From the NCBI GenBank assembly GCA_964019155.1, contig OZ025245.1, forward strand, positions 13,006,461 through 13,070,460: DNA of 64,000 nt. Direction: 5' to 3'. The notes under the pieces are model-generated. The model was not told the origin of the DNA, did not search any database, and saw nothing but the letters and a program-made list of their open reading frames with translations. Shown here piece after piece: positions 1 through 10,543 of the stretch. The position numbers were made by a program, and so were the translations under genes. Position 1 is the first letter of the stretch. Each line of letters starts with the position of its first letter. This DNA is from Osedax fenrisi. Its lineage: Eukaryota > Annelida > Polychaeta > Sabellida > Siboglinidae.

Positions 1-125
1 TACGTTGGCACATTGGTATGTTGTGTGTTTCGTAACATACCAATGTACAAACGTACCAATGTACCATCTGCATTTACATGTATAAGCATACAGATGGTAC
101 GTTGGTATGTTACAAAAATGCACCC
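1..125. mobile_element. PIF/Harbinger-like MITE, right part
   Basis: The sequence ends in ACAAAAATGCACCC followed by TAA, and matches the right part of the complete element at 37301-37584. That element has GGGTGCG...CGCACCC-type inverted ends and TAA on both sides. Internal inverted repeats (GTACCATCTG / CAGATGGTAC around 70-100) make it fold back. The left part lies before the window. Confidence 0.7.
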
Positions 126-128
126 TAA

Positions 129-653
129 GTCTTACATGTACAATAAAGGCTATTTATATACAAACTATTATAGCTATATTATTAATTTTTTTATATTATA
201 CAAATAACATATATTCCCGTATAGATATCTTTCATAAATATCATTTTCTAATAAGAGGAAAAATGGTAATTTATATATTTATACAATAGGTGTAAATTAA
301 TGTCAATTCTTATTGTATAACGAACTACATATTGAGACGAGCTATTGTACTCCATGTTATACCTGTACCACATACTTACACTTATACCTGACCTCTAGTT
401 GTCTACACCTGACCTCTAATTATCTATACCTATAACGGGTATATTGAACCCTTACCAAACTTCTATTTATCTTCATTTTACCTCTAGTTTAGTCTACACC
501 TATAACCCTGACATCTAATTATCTATACCTGTAAACTCACTTCACTTCTAATTATTTATACAAGACCTCTAGATATTTACACATTTAGCCTAATCTAACT
601 TCTGCTTCTTTATACCTATACGCCTGTGTCTGACCTCTAGATACCTTCAGTAG
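129..653. other. Intergenic or intronic AT-rich stretch
   Basis: No convincing ORF is seen. From about 360 to 640 a CT-rich phrase close to ACCTCTAATTATCTATACCT recurs imperfectly many times, which looks like an old degenerate tandem repeat. It leads into the possible exon at 654. Confidence 0.5.
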
Positions 654-772
654 ACCTGTATGACCTCAACAACAACAGTGAGGCATACCTATACAGGAGG
701 CATGATCACATCAAACACGGACCTGGGCTTGCTGACTTCATCTCCTCAGAGAGTTTCATCAAGAAGGATGGA
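654..772 (+). CDS. Possible internal exon, unknown gene
   Basis: A 119-bp GC-richer island lies between an AG acceptor and a GTAAGG donor. In the open frame it encodes about 39 residues, including YRRHDHIKHGPGLADF and FIKKDG. The copy at 38112-38230 keeps the frame, the acceptor AG and the donor, and differs by replacements such as Y to D and F to L. The motif order (a Phe-Ile pair followed by a Lys-Lys-Asp turn) faintly recalls the end of a MATH/TRAF domain, but this is a guess. No neighbouring exon joins it in phase. Confidence 0.3.
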
Positions 773-914
773 GTAAGGTTGTTGTATGTATGTGACATAT
801 ACTATGGTAATGTATACCCTATAGGGTATATGTAAGGGGTAAAATAGGGTATCTATAGGTAAGCGGTAAAGTAGGGTATAAGTATGGTGTAAGGGTATAT
901 TATGGAGTAAGGTA

Positions 915-1660
915 GGTATTGGTATATAGCATCTAGTACTACCGTAGAGATACAGCTATTACTGCAATTAATGTACAGTTAATGTACATATGATTCTCTA
1001 GTTTTGCTATTCAATGAATTAAGTTCAAACTAAAAAGTATCAAATACTTATCTTAATTGTAGTAAACATAATTATAATATTTATTAATAATATCTTGTCA
1101 ATATAAATACAATACAAATGGGAACAACTGGATATAAAGTTATATCTACACAATGTCAAATATATTTAATTCATATGCTTATTATATTGTCTGCGTTACC
1201 TATCTTAAAATTACTACAAAATATTTCATAATTAATCATGAAAATAGATAATTGTATTGAATGACTTTATCCATTATAATGCCCCCTACATGCATTGTGT
1301 AATAAACCTCTCTAATGAACAGACTAAGACTACCACCGTGGTTAAAGAAAGGCATACCTAACAAAAAGGAGGTGTCGCGTATTAAGAATACCCTCACTAA
1401 GAACAAACTACACACGGTTTGTGACTGTCTCCCTCTCTCCTGTATGTCATATAACATTATATTATAATATAAATATTATAATTTGATATAATATATTATA
1501 ATATAATAGAATACAATATTATAATTATATAAATCTTAAAATTCTGATAGAAAATAGCAATGGTTGTATTATAACATGCATTCTTATTTACTAGACAATG
1601 CTATTTTATTCATTAATTCACTATGCTATCTCACTCTTACGCACAATTTCTAAAGTGATA
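915..1660. other. 746-bp segment present only in copy 1
   Basis: At the matching place in copy 2 (38375-38385) these bases are replaced by 11 nt, CTTTTTAAAAA. The segment is AT-rich, with a GC-richer patch at about 1280-1450 holding a 73-codon minus-strand ORF that I do not recognise. No terminal repeats or target duplications are visible, so a deletion in copy 2 with filler is more likely than a transposon insertion in copy 1. Confidence 0.75.
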
Positions 1661-2124
1661 ACTTTTTACTAATGACATCTATATAAAGTTGACCCTCTAC
1701 ACGCGTCTCCATAGAACTCTTTCTCTCTCATCCCTACACATTACATCATCATTGAATATCTAATCTTGACTATCTCCTTAGTCAGTATGGTAAACTCTCA
1801 ACCTCCCAACCCGGCATGTCTAGCTTACCTAGCCACTTTCCCACTATCATAGCCCTATTATAGTGTATAGGTTGGTATAGTGGGAGATTGGGCAGCCTCT
1901 ATAGATCTCGAATACCTATTTATAGTTATTTTTTACAAATACGTCTTACATAACAACTAATCTATTTCTATTTTACTATTCTACATGATTTATTGATGCA
2001 TGCATTAATTCGTATTATAATTGTTAAAGTTAATAAACTGTTGCATATATATCCATGTAATCATTACTATTTCGTAATCGTATGTCACTCTCGTTCACCA
2101 CCGACTACATACATTGATTGACAG
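1661..2124. other. Non-coding, promoter-like patch
   Basis: CTATATAAAG at about 1680 resembles a TATA box. About 105 bp downstream an ATG (1788) opens a 21-codon ORF (MVNSQPPNPACLAYLA...) that is kept in copy 2 with one change (A to T). The rest shows nothing recognisable. Core-promoter function is only a possibility. Confidence 0.25.
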
Positions 2125-2241
2125 GTATGCGGGGCATCCCAACATCGGAGAATGTCACTCGGGACCCGTTGGAACGGCTACAGCTACTGTCATGGTTAGT
2201 GGGGCTATACTACTTTCTTGTAGTCTTTGGTGGATTCATTG
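2125..2241 (+). CDS. Possible exon, unknown gene
   Basis: The stretch follows GATTGACAG (acceptor-like) and has two GTTAGT donor-like sites, at 2195 and 2242. Two frames are open. One reads YAGHPNIGECHSGPVGTA..., the other reads MRGIPTSENVTRDPLERL and then a hydrophobic run that could cross a membrane. The copy at 38850-38966 is identical, so substitutions cannot choose the frame. Its phase does not fit the donor at 773. Treat it as a GC-rich conserved patch that may be coding. Confidence 0.22.
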
Positions 2242-2333
2242 GTTAGTATGGATTTTATTATTTATAATCTATGGTAAATTAATTGGTTAGGTTTGCTCTA
2301 GCTAGATAATTATCTATTATAATCAAACAAATA

Positions 2334-2990
2334 CAAATATGAATAATATATTGTAAAATCAATGTACAAATTAAATATAATTTATTAAATAATCAGAAAT
2401 ATAAATAGAAATATGAATAATATAATGTGAAATCAATGTAAAAATAAAATAGAATTTATAAAATATAAATATGAATAATATAATGTAAAATCAATATAAA
2501 ATGAAAATATAATTTATTAAATAATCAATTATATGAATAATATAATGTAAAATCATTGTTATAATGAAATAGAATTTATAAAATAATCAAACACATACAT
2601 ATTAAATATTATATTAAAATAAAATAGAATTTATGAAATAAATACAAATATGAATAATATAATGTAAAATCTATGTAAAAATAAAATATATTTATTAAAT
2701 AATCAAACATACAAATAATATAATGTAAAATCAATGTTAAAATAAAATAGAATTTATGAAATAATCAAACAATATAAATAATGTATAACAGTATAATATA
2801 ATGTAAAATTAAATAGAATTTATTAGATAATTATATTATAATCAAACAAATACAAATATGAATAATATTGTAAAATCAATGTACAAATAAAATAGAATTT
2901 ATGAAATAAAAATATACAAAAATGAATATAATGTAATATCAATGTAAAAATTAAATAATCAGAAATATAAATAGAAATATTTTGTGAATC
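2334..2990. repeat. AT-rich minisatellite, about 60-75 bp period
   Basis: About ten imperfect units share the phrase AATAATATAATGTAAAATC followed by an AATGTAAAAATAAAATAG-like phrase. Copy 2 (39050-39805) carries roughly one extra unit near 39099-39172, so the array length varies. Confidence 0.85.
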
Positions 2991-3049
2991 TATGTAATTA
3001 TAAACTTTAATAACTAGATACTACCATTGCCTATGTATATATATATATT

Positions 3050-3226
3050 AACGCAGTTATTACCCTCCTCGTACAGGGGCATACTATTAGGCAGTTTCAC
3101 TCTTGTTCCGGTTTCTCCTGCCAAAAACAGGCTGCCACTCCGTATAAAGACTCGTCTACCCATCCTACCATACTCCCGCTACTCTTCCTGTACCGGCCTC
3201 CACTCCTCCCAATTCTAGCCCTCATA
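3050..3226. repeat. GC-richer dispersed block following (TA)n
   Basis: The block begins AACGCAGTTATTACCCTCCTC and ends CCCAATTCTAGCCCTCAT. It occurs three times in the window (also 21959-22160 and 39861-40038), each time directly after a (TA)n run. The 21959 copy is clearly diverged. A minus-strand ORF covers the 39861 copy but is not kept in the others, so I treat it as a repeat of unknown origin. Confidence 0.65.
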
Positions 3227-3476
3227 CATATATTACACATACTAGCCACGTCCCTCTTGCCTATATTTGAATGAATGAATGCATTTTATTTACCGAATAT
3301 TTGCTATAATAATCGGAGGGATATCCAGAAGCTATGTTTAGCTTATACTAAGGATAAAGTCTATTTCCCAAGTCATTCCTACCCATACGTCCCCTTCTAC
3401 CCCAGTCCCTCCTACTACTCCTACCAATACTGACTTAATCCTTCCTGCATCTCCCGCCCGTACTAACTCAGTCCCG

Positions 3477-4022
3477 ATGTTCACTCCAGATCAATTACCG
3501 TCTACCCGCCCCTCCCCGTGCCCCTCCCCTGCCCCTATCGATATGACGACTAGTAATGTGAGGTTGCTGGCGGGAAAGAAGGCATCTACCGACCCGTTTA
3601 TCTGTAGATCGTGTAGCGTAGATGCTTCTAGTACCGCTAGCTCCTCTACGAGAACTCCGAGCCGGGTCCGGGGAACACGACAAATCAGCATAGAGTTCCC
3701 GGTAGCATCCGATATCAATGCTTGTACCATTGATGTCAGCGTCAAATCTAAGTCGGGAGGTTGGAGAATACTGAACCGTATATCAGCCAGCAGATTAGGC
3801 TCCCCCCTTTCCCGCAATCACTACGGTAGCGGAAGTAGGGGTCCCGACGGGCGTAGATCCGTAAGCAGTTCACGTGGATACCAGCGAAGAAGGCATCTGT
3901 GGTCAGACTCGGATGGCGATATCCAGCACACAACTCGCGATAGGCGTATTGAGAGTGCTGACGCTCGTCACGTGATCTCGGATCTGAATACGGCCCGAGC
4001 TCCGACATGGCCAGAAGGCTAG
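3477..4022 (+). CDS. Ser/Arg/Pro-rich ORF, unknown (copy 1)
   Basis: This 181-codon ORF is much richer in G+C than its surroundings. I do not recognise it. The N-terminal third is Pro/Ser/Thr-rich and the C-terminal half is rich in Arg and Ser (GRRSVSSSRGYQRRRH). No signal peptide, membrane segment or known domain is visible. The frame stays open upstream to about 3342, after a TAG, with Pro/Thr-rich codons and no earlier ATG, so the first ATG may not be the real start and an upstream splice acceptor (TATGTTTAG) is possible. An AATAAA occurs about 90 bp downstream. The copy at 40289-40834 keeps the frame, but all six base differences change amino acids. It may be a real lineage-specific gene, one exon of a gene, or a relic drifting neutrally. 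Confidence 0.5.
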   Translation: MFTPDQLPSTRPSPCPSPAPIDMTTSNVRLLAGKKASTDPFICRSCSVDASSTASSSTRTPSRVRGTRQISIEFPVASDINACTIDVSVKSKSGGWRILNRISASRLGSPLSRNHYGSGSRGPDGRRSVSSSRGYQRRRHLWSDSDGDIQHTTRDRRIESADARHVISDLNTARAPTWPEG

Positions 4023-4294
4023 GATGAAACAACGAGAGTAACCTGCAGTAACTAACTGTATTTATTATGAATGTACCACGAAACACAGGGTAACATAACG
4101 CAATATATAAATAAATATAAACGAAAATATTGATTTTTTTTTTACATATTTCTCTATATATATATCCTTACAATCTTCATCTTCTATAGTTTCATTCATT
4201 GAGCAACGTAAAATCTACAAGTTAGCTATTTCCTATGCGAAATCTAGCTATTAACTCGTGTTTTAAACGATCTTGCTTCTGATAACCAATTCTC

Positions 4295-4475
4295 AATTAT
4301 CACCCAATTTCTCAGCTACCTTTGGTGAGTAACATTTTGGAAAGAGTTGTATATCGTCAATTAATCTCCTATTTAAACGCCGATAATCTCCATCTTTCTC
4401 AGCTGAGTAGTTTTTTTATTTTCATCATCCAGTGCTTTCGATACGCTTGACCACCTGTCCCGACTACACCTGCTT
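4295..4475 (+). pseudogene. CR1/L2-type LINE reverse transcriptase scrap
   Basis: Bases 4295-4396 read NYHPISQLPLVSNILERVV and then YRQLISYLNADNL, the typical 'YRPIS..LP..SKILE+VV' start of a non-LTR RT. After a gap, 4431-4475 reads SAFDTLDHL, the RT motif A around the first catalytic Asp. The stretch between the two motifs is mostly deleted and no ORF spans them. The copy 2 counterpart (41107-41287) has Asp changed to Tyr. Confidence 0.75.
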
Positions 4476-5074
4476 TGAGTTAGAGACCTTTCTTTCTTAT
4501 GATTTATTTCATATCTATCTGAACGTAGTAGCAATGTAAAAATATAGTATTATTATTCTTCCCCTTCTCCTATGAAATATGGTCGTGGATGTGATACTAC
4601 ATAGTGACCCCCCCTCACTATTTATAAATGGGTTTACATATCTTTGGACCCCCCTCAAAAATAATTTAATAATTTGTAAATAATTTAGACAATTTAATGT
4701 TAGTAGCGATTATTAGTATATTATAATATTTGATTTTTAGTCACAATATTATCAATACCTAATATAATGATATAAAAAACGTTGACAACTTTTCTAGCCA
4801 TATATAATATGTAATACAAAATATGTTTATAGTTGTATTAGCAAAGATCAAACTTTATTATTCCAGAAAAACTGGTACAACAAATTGCAATGGATGTATT
4901 GGTGTAATGAAAAGGAAGTGTTTTTCCACCATGATATTCAATATTATAAAAAAAATGATATACAAAAATAATAATATTATTCTGATAGCTATATTTACTT
5001 CTATAAGATAACTAGGTCAAGAAAACATAGCTTTTAGTTGTAAATAACATTTCGAGGTTTATTCCTCAAACTAT
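4476..5074. other. AT-rich stretch without a gene
   Basis: Nothing coding is recognised. The 62-codon ORF at 4823-5011 is conserved in copy 2 (41637-41825), but the whole region is near-identical and its composition (Ile, Lys, Asn) is that of AT-rich noise. CCCCCC and CCCCCTC runs occur at about 4608-4660. Confidence 0.4.
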
Positions 5075-5317
5075 CCAGCTAACTGTAAGAGCAGCATATG
5101 CTAGAGCCTCAAATGTTTACATTGTGCCATTATGCTGCTATTAAATGTCTATTATGCTGCTATAAATTTGTCATGCTATTATGCTGCTGTTATGCTGCCA
5201 TTATGCTAATATGACAAATTAACAGCAGCATAATAGACATTTAATATCAGCATAATAGGACAATGTAAAATTTGAGACTCTAGCATATGCTGTTATGCTG
5301 CTCTTGCTGTTTGCTGG
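5075..5317. mobile_element. Near-palindromic MITE with CCAGC...GCTGG ends
   Basis: The two halves are inverted repeats over most of the 243 bp. Left phrases such as GAGCAGCATATGCTAGAG and ATTAAATGTCTATTATGCTG recur as reverse complements in the right half. The ends are CCAGC and GCTGG. A shorter relative lies at 27863-27966 and the duplicate is at 41889-42131. There is no ORF. The superfamily is not clear because no clean target duplication can be read. Confidence 0.75.
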
Positions 5318-5409
5318 GTATTAAATAAGGAAAAAATTAATGTATCAATTAGACGCATGTTTGGTTAAATATGGTTACTGAAAATACTAAGAAAATACAT
5401 CTATTATCA

Positions 5410-6740
5410 TGGAAAATTCGAAATGAGATTCTTGAATTATTTACACATGCACTCTTAAGATATATTATTAAATACATTATTAAATAGACGGCTGCTACAA
5501 TAAAATGTGTGACGGCACATATGATATTTCAGGTAATTAAAGTTTTATATAACGATTATAATTATTATATATTAATAATTAATTATATTACAAAACTTTT
5601 CATGAAACGAACAAGAATCGATAGTTATTCGGCATGTCTAAGTAAACCTCGAAGTTACATAAATATGAGTGTCTATACGAAATAGTTAATATTAAGACAC
5701 TTTAGCAAATATACATTGGATACAATTATAATTGTATATATACATTAATAATATGTTGTTTGATGCGAGAGAATATACGAGGTAATATATTATGGTAATT
5801 AATCATATATGATGGAGCATGTAATATGACAGGAAGATACAATGGTATAAAGGCTTTAATATTTCAGGAAAACTAATGGCATATTATACTCATTGCACAG
5901 CTCATTTAGTAAATATAGTTGTTCAATATGTTAGCAAATCGGATTCTATTATATCTATATTAACTATAGTTAATGAAATAGGATACTTGTACTATAATTC
6001 TATACAATTTAGAAATACTCACATATCTTATAAATTAAATAAATTGTGTATACTCGAGTTAGCGATCTCTGGATAATAAGAAAGGTCGCTATAAAAGATA
6101 AACTCGAATATTACAAAGAAATGCGTTCGTCTTTATGTGGTAGAGCTGGTGAAGCGAGTGTTTAGGCTGCGGGACAGGTATCTAGAGAGAAGCTGCAATG
6201 ACGCATCTAGGAAGGCCGTTGCTAAGCGCGATTAGTGCGTGCGTCGTGTTCATTGATACGTGACGGCGTGCGACAAAGTGTGGATGTCGCCACATTTATC
6301 ATTGTGTTATTATTATATTACTTTAACGCATCGCATTTCTAATTATTGTTTACCGTGCATAATCAGAGGACACAACGGTTTGTGTTTATTATGTATCTTT
6401 CAGTGTTTAATGTATATATGTTTTAGAGTTTAATAAACGTATTCAACAACAAGAATCTCTACCTCTCTGTTACATTTAGATGAAATGATACTTCAAAATT
6501 ATATTACCTCTGATATATCTGATAAATTATGATTAAACATGAAATCGGCAATATATATCTAGGAAAATATAGATAAATTATATACCAAAGTGAAAATATT
6601 ATTTACATTAAACATTATAGTATCAACAAGTTCAGTTGATGATGAAAGAAATGTTAGTAACATGGATATTTTAAAGAACTGGCTGAGAAATTCAATGGGA
6701 CAAAACTGACTAGTTTAATACTATTTATTATTCACAGTAA
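5410..6740 (+). pseudogene. hAT-type transposase remnant, split by solo LTR
   Basis: Three separated pieces read as parts of a hAT-family transposase of the DUF4371/ZMYM-like kind. At 5410-5472: WKIRNEILELFTHALLRYI. At about 5810-5980: YDGACNMTGRYNGIKALI, then after a frame break MAYYTHCTAHLVNIVV, the 'YDGA.NM.G.. / HC.AH..NLV' signature. At about 6632-6735: DDERNVSNMDILKNWLRNSM, like the C-terminal dimerisation region. Stops and frame breaks lie between them and a solo LTR sits at 6136-6474, so it is not functional. A related scrap is at 17650-17980. Confidence 0.75.
6136..6474 (+). mobile_element. Solo LTR of the Ty3/gypsy element
   Basis: This is 339 bp, TGTGGTAGAGC...CTCTGTTACA, flanked on both sides by TTTA (6132-6135 and 6475-6478). 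It carries a polyadenylation signal AATAAA at 6432-6437. The full element sits at the same site, with the same TTTA flanks, at 42952-49024. The left two-thirds resembles the 5' LTR of that element and the right end matches its 3' LTR, as expected after LTR-LTR recombination. Confidence 0.93.
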
Positions 6741-7369
6741 AACTATGAATTAAACATTGTTGAATTGATGTTATCATTTGTAAAGATAATAGAATGGAGA
6801 GAGAAGATGTTATCATAGACATCTAAGGGGCGAAACCGTATTGTATATTGTATTAATATATAACGTATTTGGATGTTATCATGTATTTAATCTCGGAGGC
6901 ACGCGTTCATCAAAACAATGCTATTTTATCTCTATATAAAAACGCTAAGGATAAATAATTAATGGAGATATTACATAATTTGTATTGTATTCAACAGATA
7001 CTTTCCTCATTCATAGAGGATCTGTATTTATATAAATGTACTTAATTTAAAATATTGTAAAAAAAAATAGTATAAATTAATTAAATATTTATTTTTAATT
7101 TTGTTCATTAAAATGCAAGGTTATCATCATTTATTGAATTAATCTAAAATATAATAATAAATCCAACCGGATTCCTATAGATGTAAATGTTATATATTCA
7201 TAGTACAAATTTCGGTTACACTTGAATCTGGCCGCGGCGATAATTTTCATATGGCGTGGTTAACTTCTCAAAGATAATCAAAAATTCAAAAATTCAAATA
7301 TAAATGACATTTACTTTAAATATTCAAATATTCTAATATTTAAACATGTAAATGAATGTAATGCTTATT
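6741..7369. other. AT-rich stretch without a gene
   Basis: No ORF or transposon signature is recognised beyond the hAT remnant to its left. A small GC patch (GGCCGCGGCG) lies at about 7230. Confidence 0.4.
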
Positions 7370-8009
7370 CAGATATATATATATATATATAATATATACA
7401 AGTATATAATAATATAGTGTATATCGTTCATTTAACATATATCATATTGTGATACGTATAGATTTCATAGATTTATTCATAATTATATATAGTTTATATA
7501 TACTGTATATATAATTGTATAATATAGTAAAACAAACATAATGTATATGTTATCAGCTTCATTATTCTGTACATTGTCTACACTGTATATATTTCTATAG
7601 TTTATAGTTAAATTATATATAATGTACCTAAGCATTTATTATAAATATATTAAAACAAACATAATGTATATGTTGTCAGCTTCATTATTCTGTACATTTT
7701 CTACAATGTATACATTTCTATAACTTAAATTCTATACTATATTTATATAAAATGTCCTATAATTTCTATATTTGTTCTATAAATTATAATTGTATATACA
7801 CTTAATATATACACATGTACATCTAATATAAGTTATTTGTTCTATATATATATATATATATTCTTTAAATGGTAAACTATAATCAACGATGAACATTGTA
7901 CATGATAATAATATAATTATAAAATATAATATTCACCTATTTTATATGTAATATATTATTTATTTAATTTAATATATATATATATATAATCTACGACGTA
8001 TAGTTTACC

Positions 8010-8060
<51 letters not shown>

Positions 8061-8330
8061 TGTGTGTATTTAATATTTATTTGTTTTATATATATTCAGC
8101 TTTATAATTAATAAACTTCTTTTAAATCATTTATTTTAATATATTTATAATAAATGCTTAGGTACATTATATAGTTATGAATACATACATATTATTTATA
8201 TGTGATAAATAAATATAAATGTAGTAAAAGTTATTAAAATAAATATTGTAATGTAATATATCATATATTATATATGACTATACAAATTCTATATATTTAT
8301 ATATTACAAATATAAACATAAAAGTAAAAC
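7370..8330. repeat. AT-rich region with direct and inverted repeats
   Basis: A phrase containing GTATATGTT.TCAGCTTCATT is repeated directly at about 7540 and 7665 (period near 125 bp). The phrase CCTAAGCATTTATTATAAAT at about 7625 recurs inverted near 8145. Several (TA)n runs are interspersed. There is no coding sequence. The region is duplicated at about 49920-50880. Confidence 0.6.
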
Positions 8331-8337
8331 ATCTACA

Positions 8338-8700
8338 GCAAACAATTTCGGCAGATTTAAAGCAGAATTAAAGCAGTAAATTTAAAGCAGATTTTCGAAC
8401 ATTCTGGTTTAATAATCTGTTTTAATTATACTGCTTTAAATCTGCTTTAATTATGTTTACTTTAAATCTGCTTTAAAACGCTTTAAATCTGTTTTAATTA
8501 TGCTTTAAATCTGCTTAAATTCTGCTTTAAGTATACTGCTTTAAATCTGCTTTAATTCTGTTTACTTTAAACAGTTTAAAACGCTTTAAATCTGTTTTAC
8601 TTCTGCTTAAATTCTGTTTTTAATTCTGCTTTAATTCTGCTTAAATTCTGATTACTTTAAACAGTTTAAATCTGCTTACATTCTGTTTTTAATTCCTGAT
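8338..8700. repeat. CTGCTTTAAAT-type minisatellite
   Basis: The variants CTGCTTTAAAT, CTGCTTTAATT and CTGTTTACTTTAAAC alternate about 20 times. The first 50 bp carry the motif in the opposite orientation (GCAGATTTAAAGCAG), so the array can fold back. It is duplicated at about 50887-51245. Confidence 0.8.
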
Positions 8701-8999
8701 TTAAGTTTGATATTTGCTATTACGACTATAAACATATTTTATAAAACATCTTACATCTGGATATTAGCTCTATATATATATATATGGATATTGATAATAT
8801 TGTGACTACAAATCAAATGTTATTATATGTATTTTACTAATAATCTATATCAACTAACATTCAATTTTTTCTAAATAATTAAATAAATATTAAAAAGTCT
8901 TTTCCTGATGGATTTACACGTCCAAACTCCTTCTGTGCCTCCAAGTGGCATACCACGATACACTGGTTACTTAGTATCCAGGCTAAATTGTAAGGGGTA

Positions 9000-10085
9000 G
9001 GGGAAAGTCTCCGATTACCGACCCATAAATGATTATTTGTAATAACTTATTAAATATTAAATATATTTATTTTAAATTTTGTAATTAGGGTAATATTATG
9101 GCAATAAATAATGTGGCTATTTTATAATTTTGATATCATAATATTTACAAGAATAAACAGGGGGGTCGGTAATCGGATACATATTCCTAATACTGACCCC
9201 ATTCTCCTATACTACTCCCCCTCCCCCTATTATAATAATTCCCCTCCCCCTAGTAATATATTACCGACCCCCTAAAATAATAATTGTATAAATAATTGTA
9301 GTAGTATGTACCTAGTATTAAAATATCCACGGATTGTAATACAAATAGTATATATACATAAATATAATTAATTATAACATGCACGTAATTTATTTTTTAT
9401 TGAATTTATTTTGTAATAGTATTTTCTAATATTAAATTTAAATTTAAACTTTATAGTAATTATATTAAAATAGTGTATATTATTATTTATATTTATTTAT
9501 TAATCAGTATGTAGGTATATAATCAACCTATATAATCAACTGGAGTCATGAATCCGAAATCTATATATATATATAAATCATTTATTGTATCATTTATAAA
9601 TGATACACAAACAACTTACAACATATTTTAAAGTAAAATACGGATCTATTTTGATTGGATATTATAAATCACATGGGCTCGGTATTAGGGTAATTTAGGG
9701 GGTCAGTAATAGGACAATAATATGGGTTGTTATAATTAAGACATATTGGTTAATAGTTATTCAAATTAAATTATTTTTATAATAGTTATAAACATTGTAT
9801 TGATCTATAATATTTTGTGCAGTATTAAGATTTCTTTTAATCAATAAAGTATTTACAATGATTTAAAAAAGTTATTATTCAAATATTTAAAAAGTAAAAA
9901 CAGAATATTACATGTTATCAAATAACAGTTGTATGATTGAATATTTAAAAAAACAAAATACTTATTCATATGTATCATTAAATCACAAACAGCTTAGGTG
10001 TATATAATTTGTTGATATCTCTTAGTTCCTGAAATATGAGATGGGGTCGGTATTAGGAGAGGGTCGGTTATCGGAGACTTTCCCC
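9000..10085. mobile_element. Non-autonomous TIR element (GGGGAAAGTCTCCGAT)
   Basis: The left end is GGGGAAAGTCTCCGATTACC and the right end is its near-perfect reverse complement (one mismatch, then ACCGACCC on both sides), giving TIRs of about 25 bp. The flanks are TA on each side (8998-8999 and 10086-10087). Subterminal motifs GGTCGGTAAT and ACCGACCCC recur inside, in both orientations. There is no transposase ORF. The TA flank suggests a Tc1/mariner-like or similar target, but the TIR is not one I can assign. The copy is at 51547-52634. Confidence 0.8.
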
Positions 10086-10543
10086 TATAGGAGAATGTAA
10101 CTCTGATTCAACATATTTCTGCTGACTTGTATTACTGGTAGGTACACCGATCTTATGTGATACTGTTATTTAACAGTGACCCCTGATTGGTTTGTGTCAT
10201 AGTATAAAATATAACCAGATGACCACTCTGATTGTTGATTATGGAAGGTAGCAGATCGATTCGCTAGATAAGTTATTTGATAGTGTACTACTCGATAATG
10301 TACTAATAAATATTATTAGTATATCATTATTAATTAAATTAATAAAATAATAATTTTAATAAATTGAATGAACTGTATTAATAATTAATTATTACAATTT
10401 TTAATAGACTGGGTGAATTTTATTTGAATGGAAATGATGATATGACATTGCACATACTGTTAGGAGGTTTTGAATCAATAAAGCTGATCGCTTTCACTGA
10501 TCCTCCTTAAACTTTGTCTATAAACTAAATTCATTCATTCATA

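Noticed and set aside
3491..4086. Three minus-strand ORFs antisense to the Ser/Arg-rich ORF
   Set aside because: They are shadows of a GC-rich coding-like segment. The plus-strand frame is longer and continues upstream in both copies.
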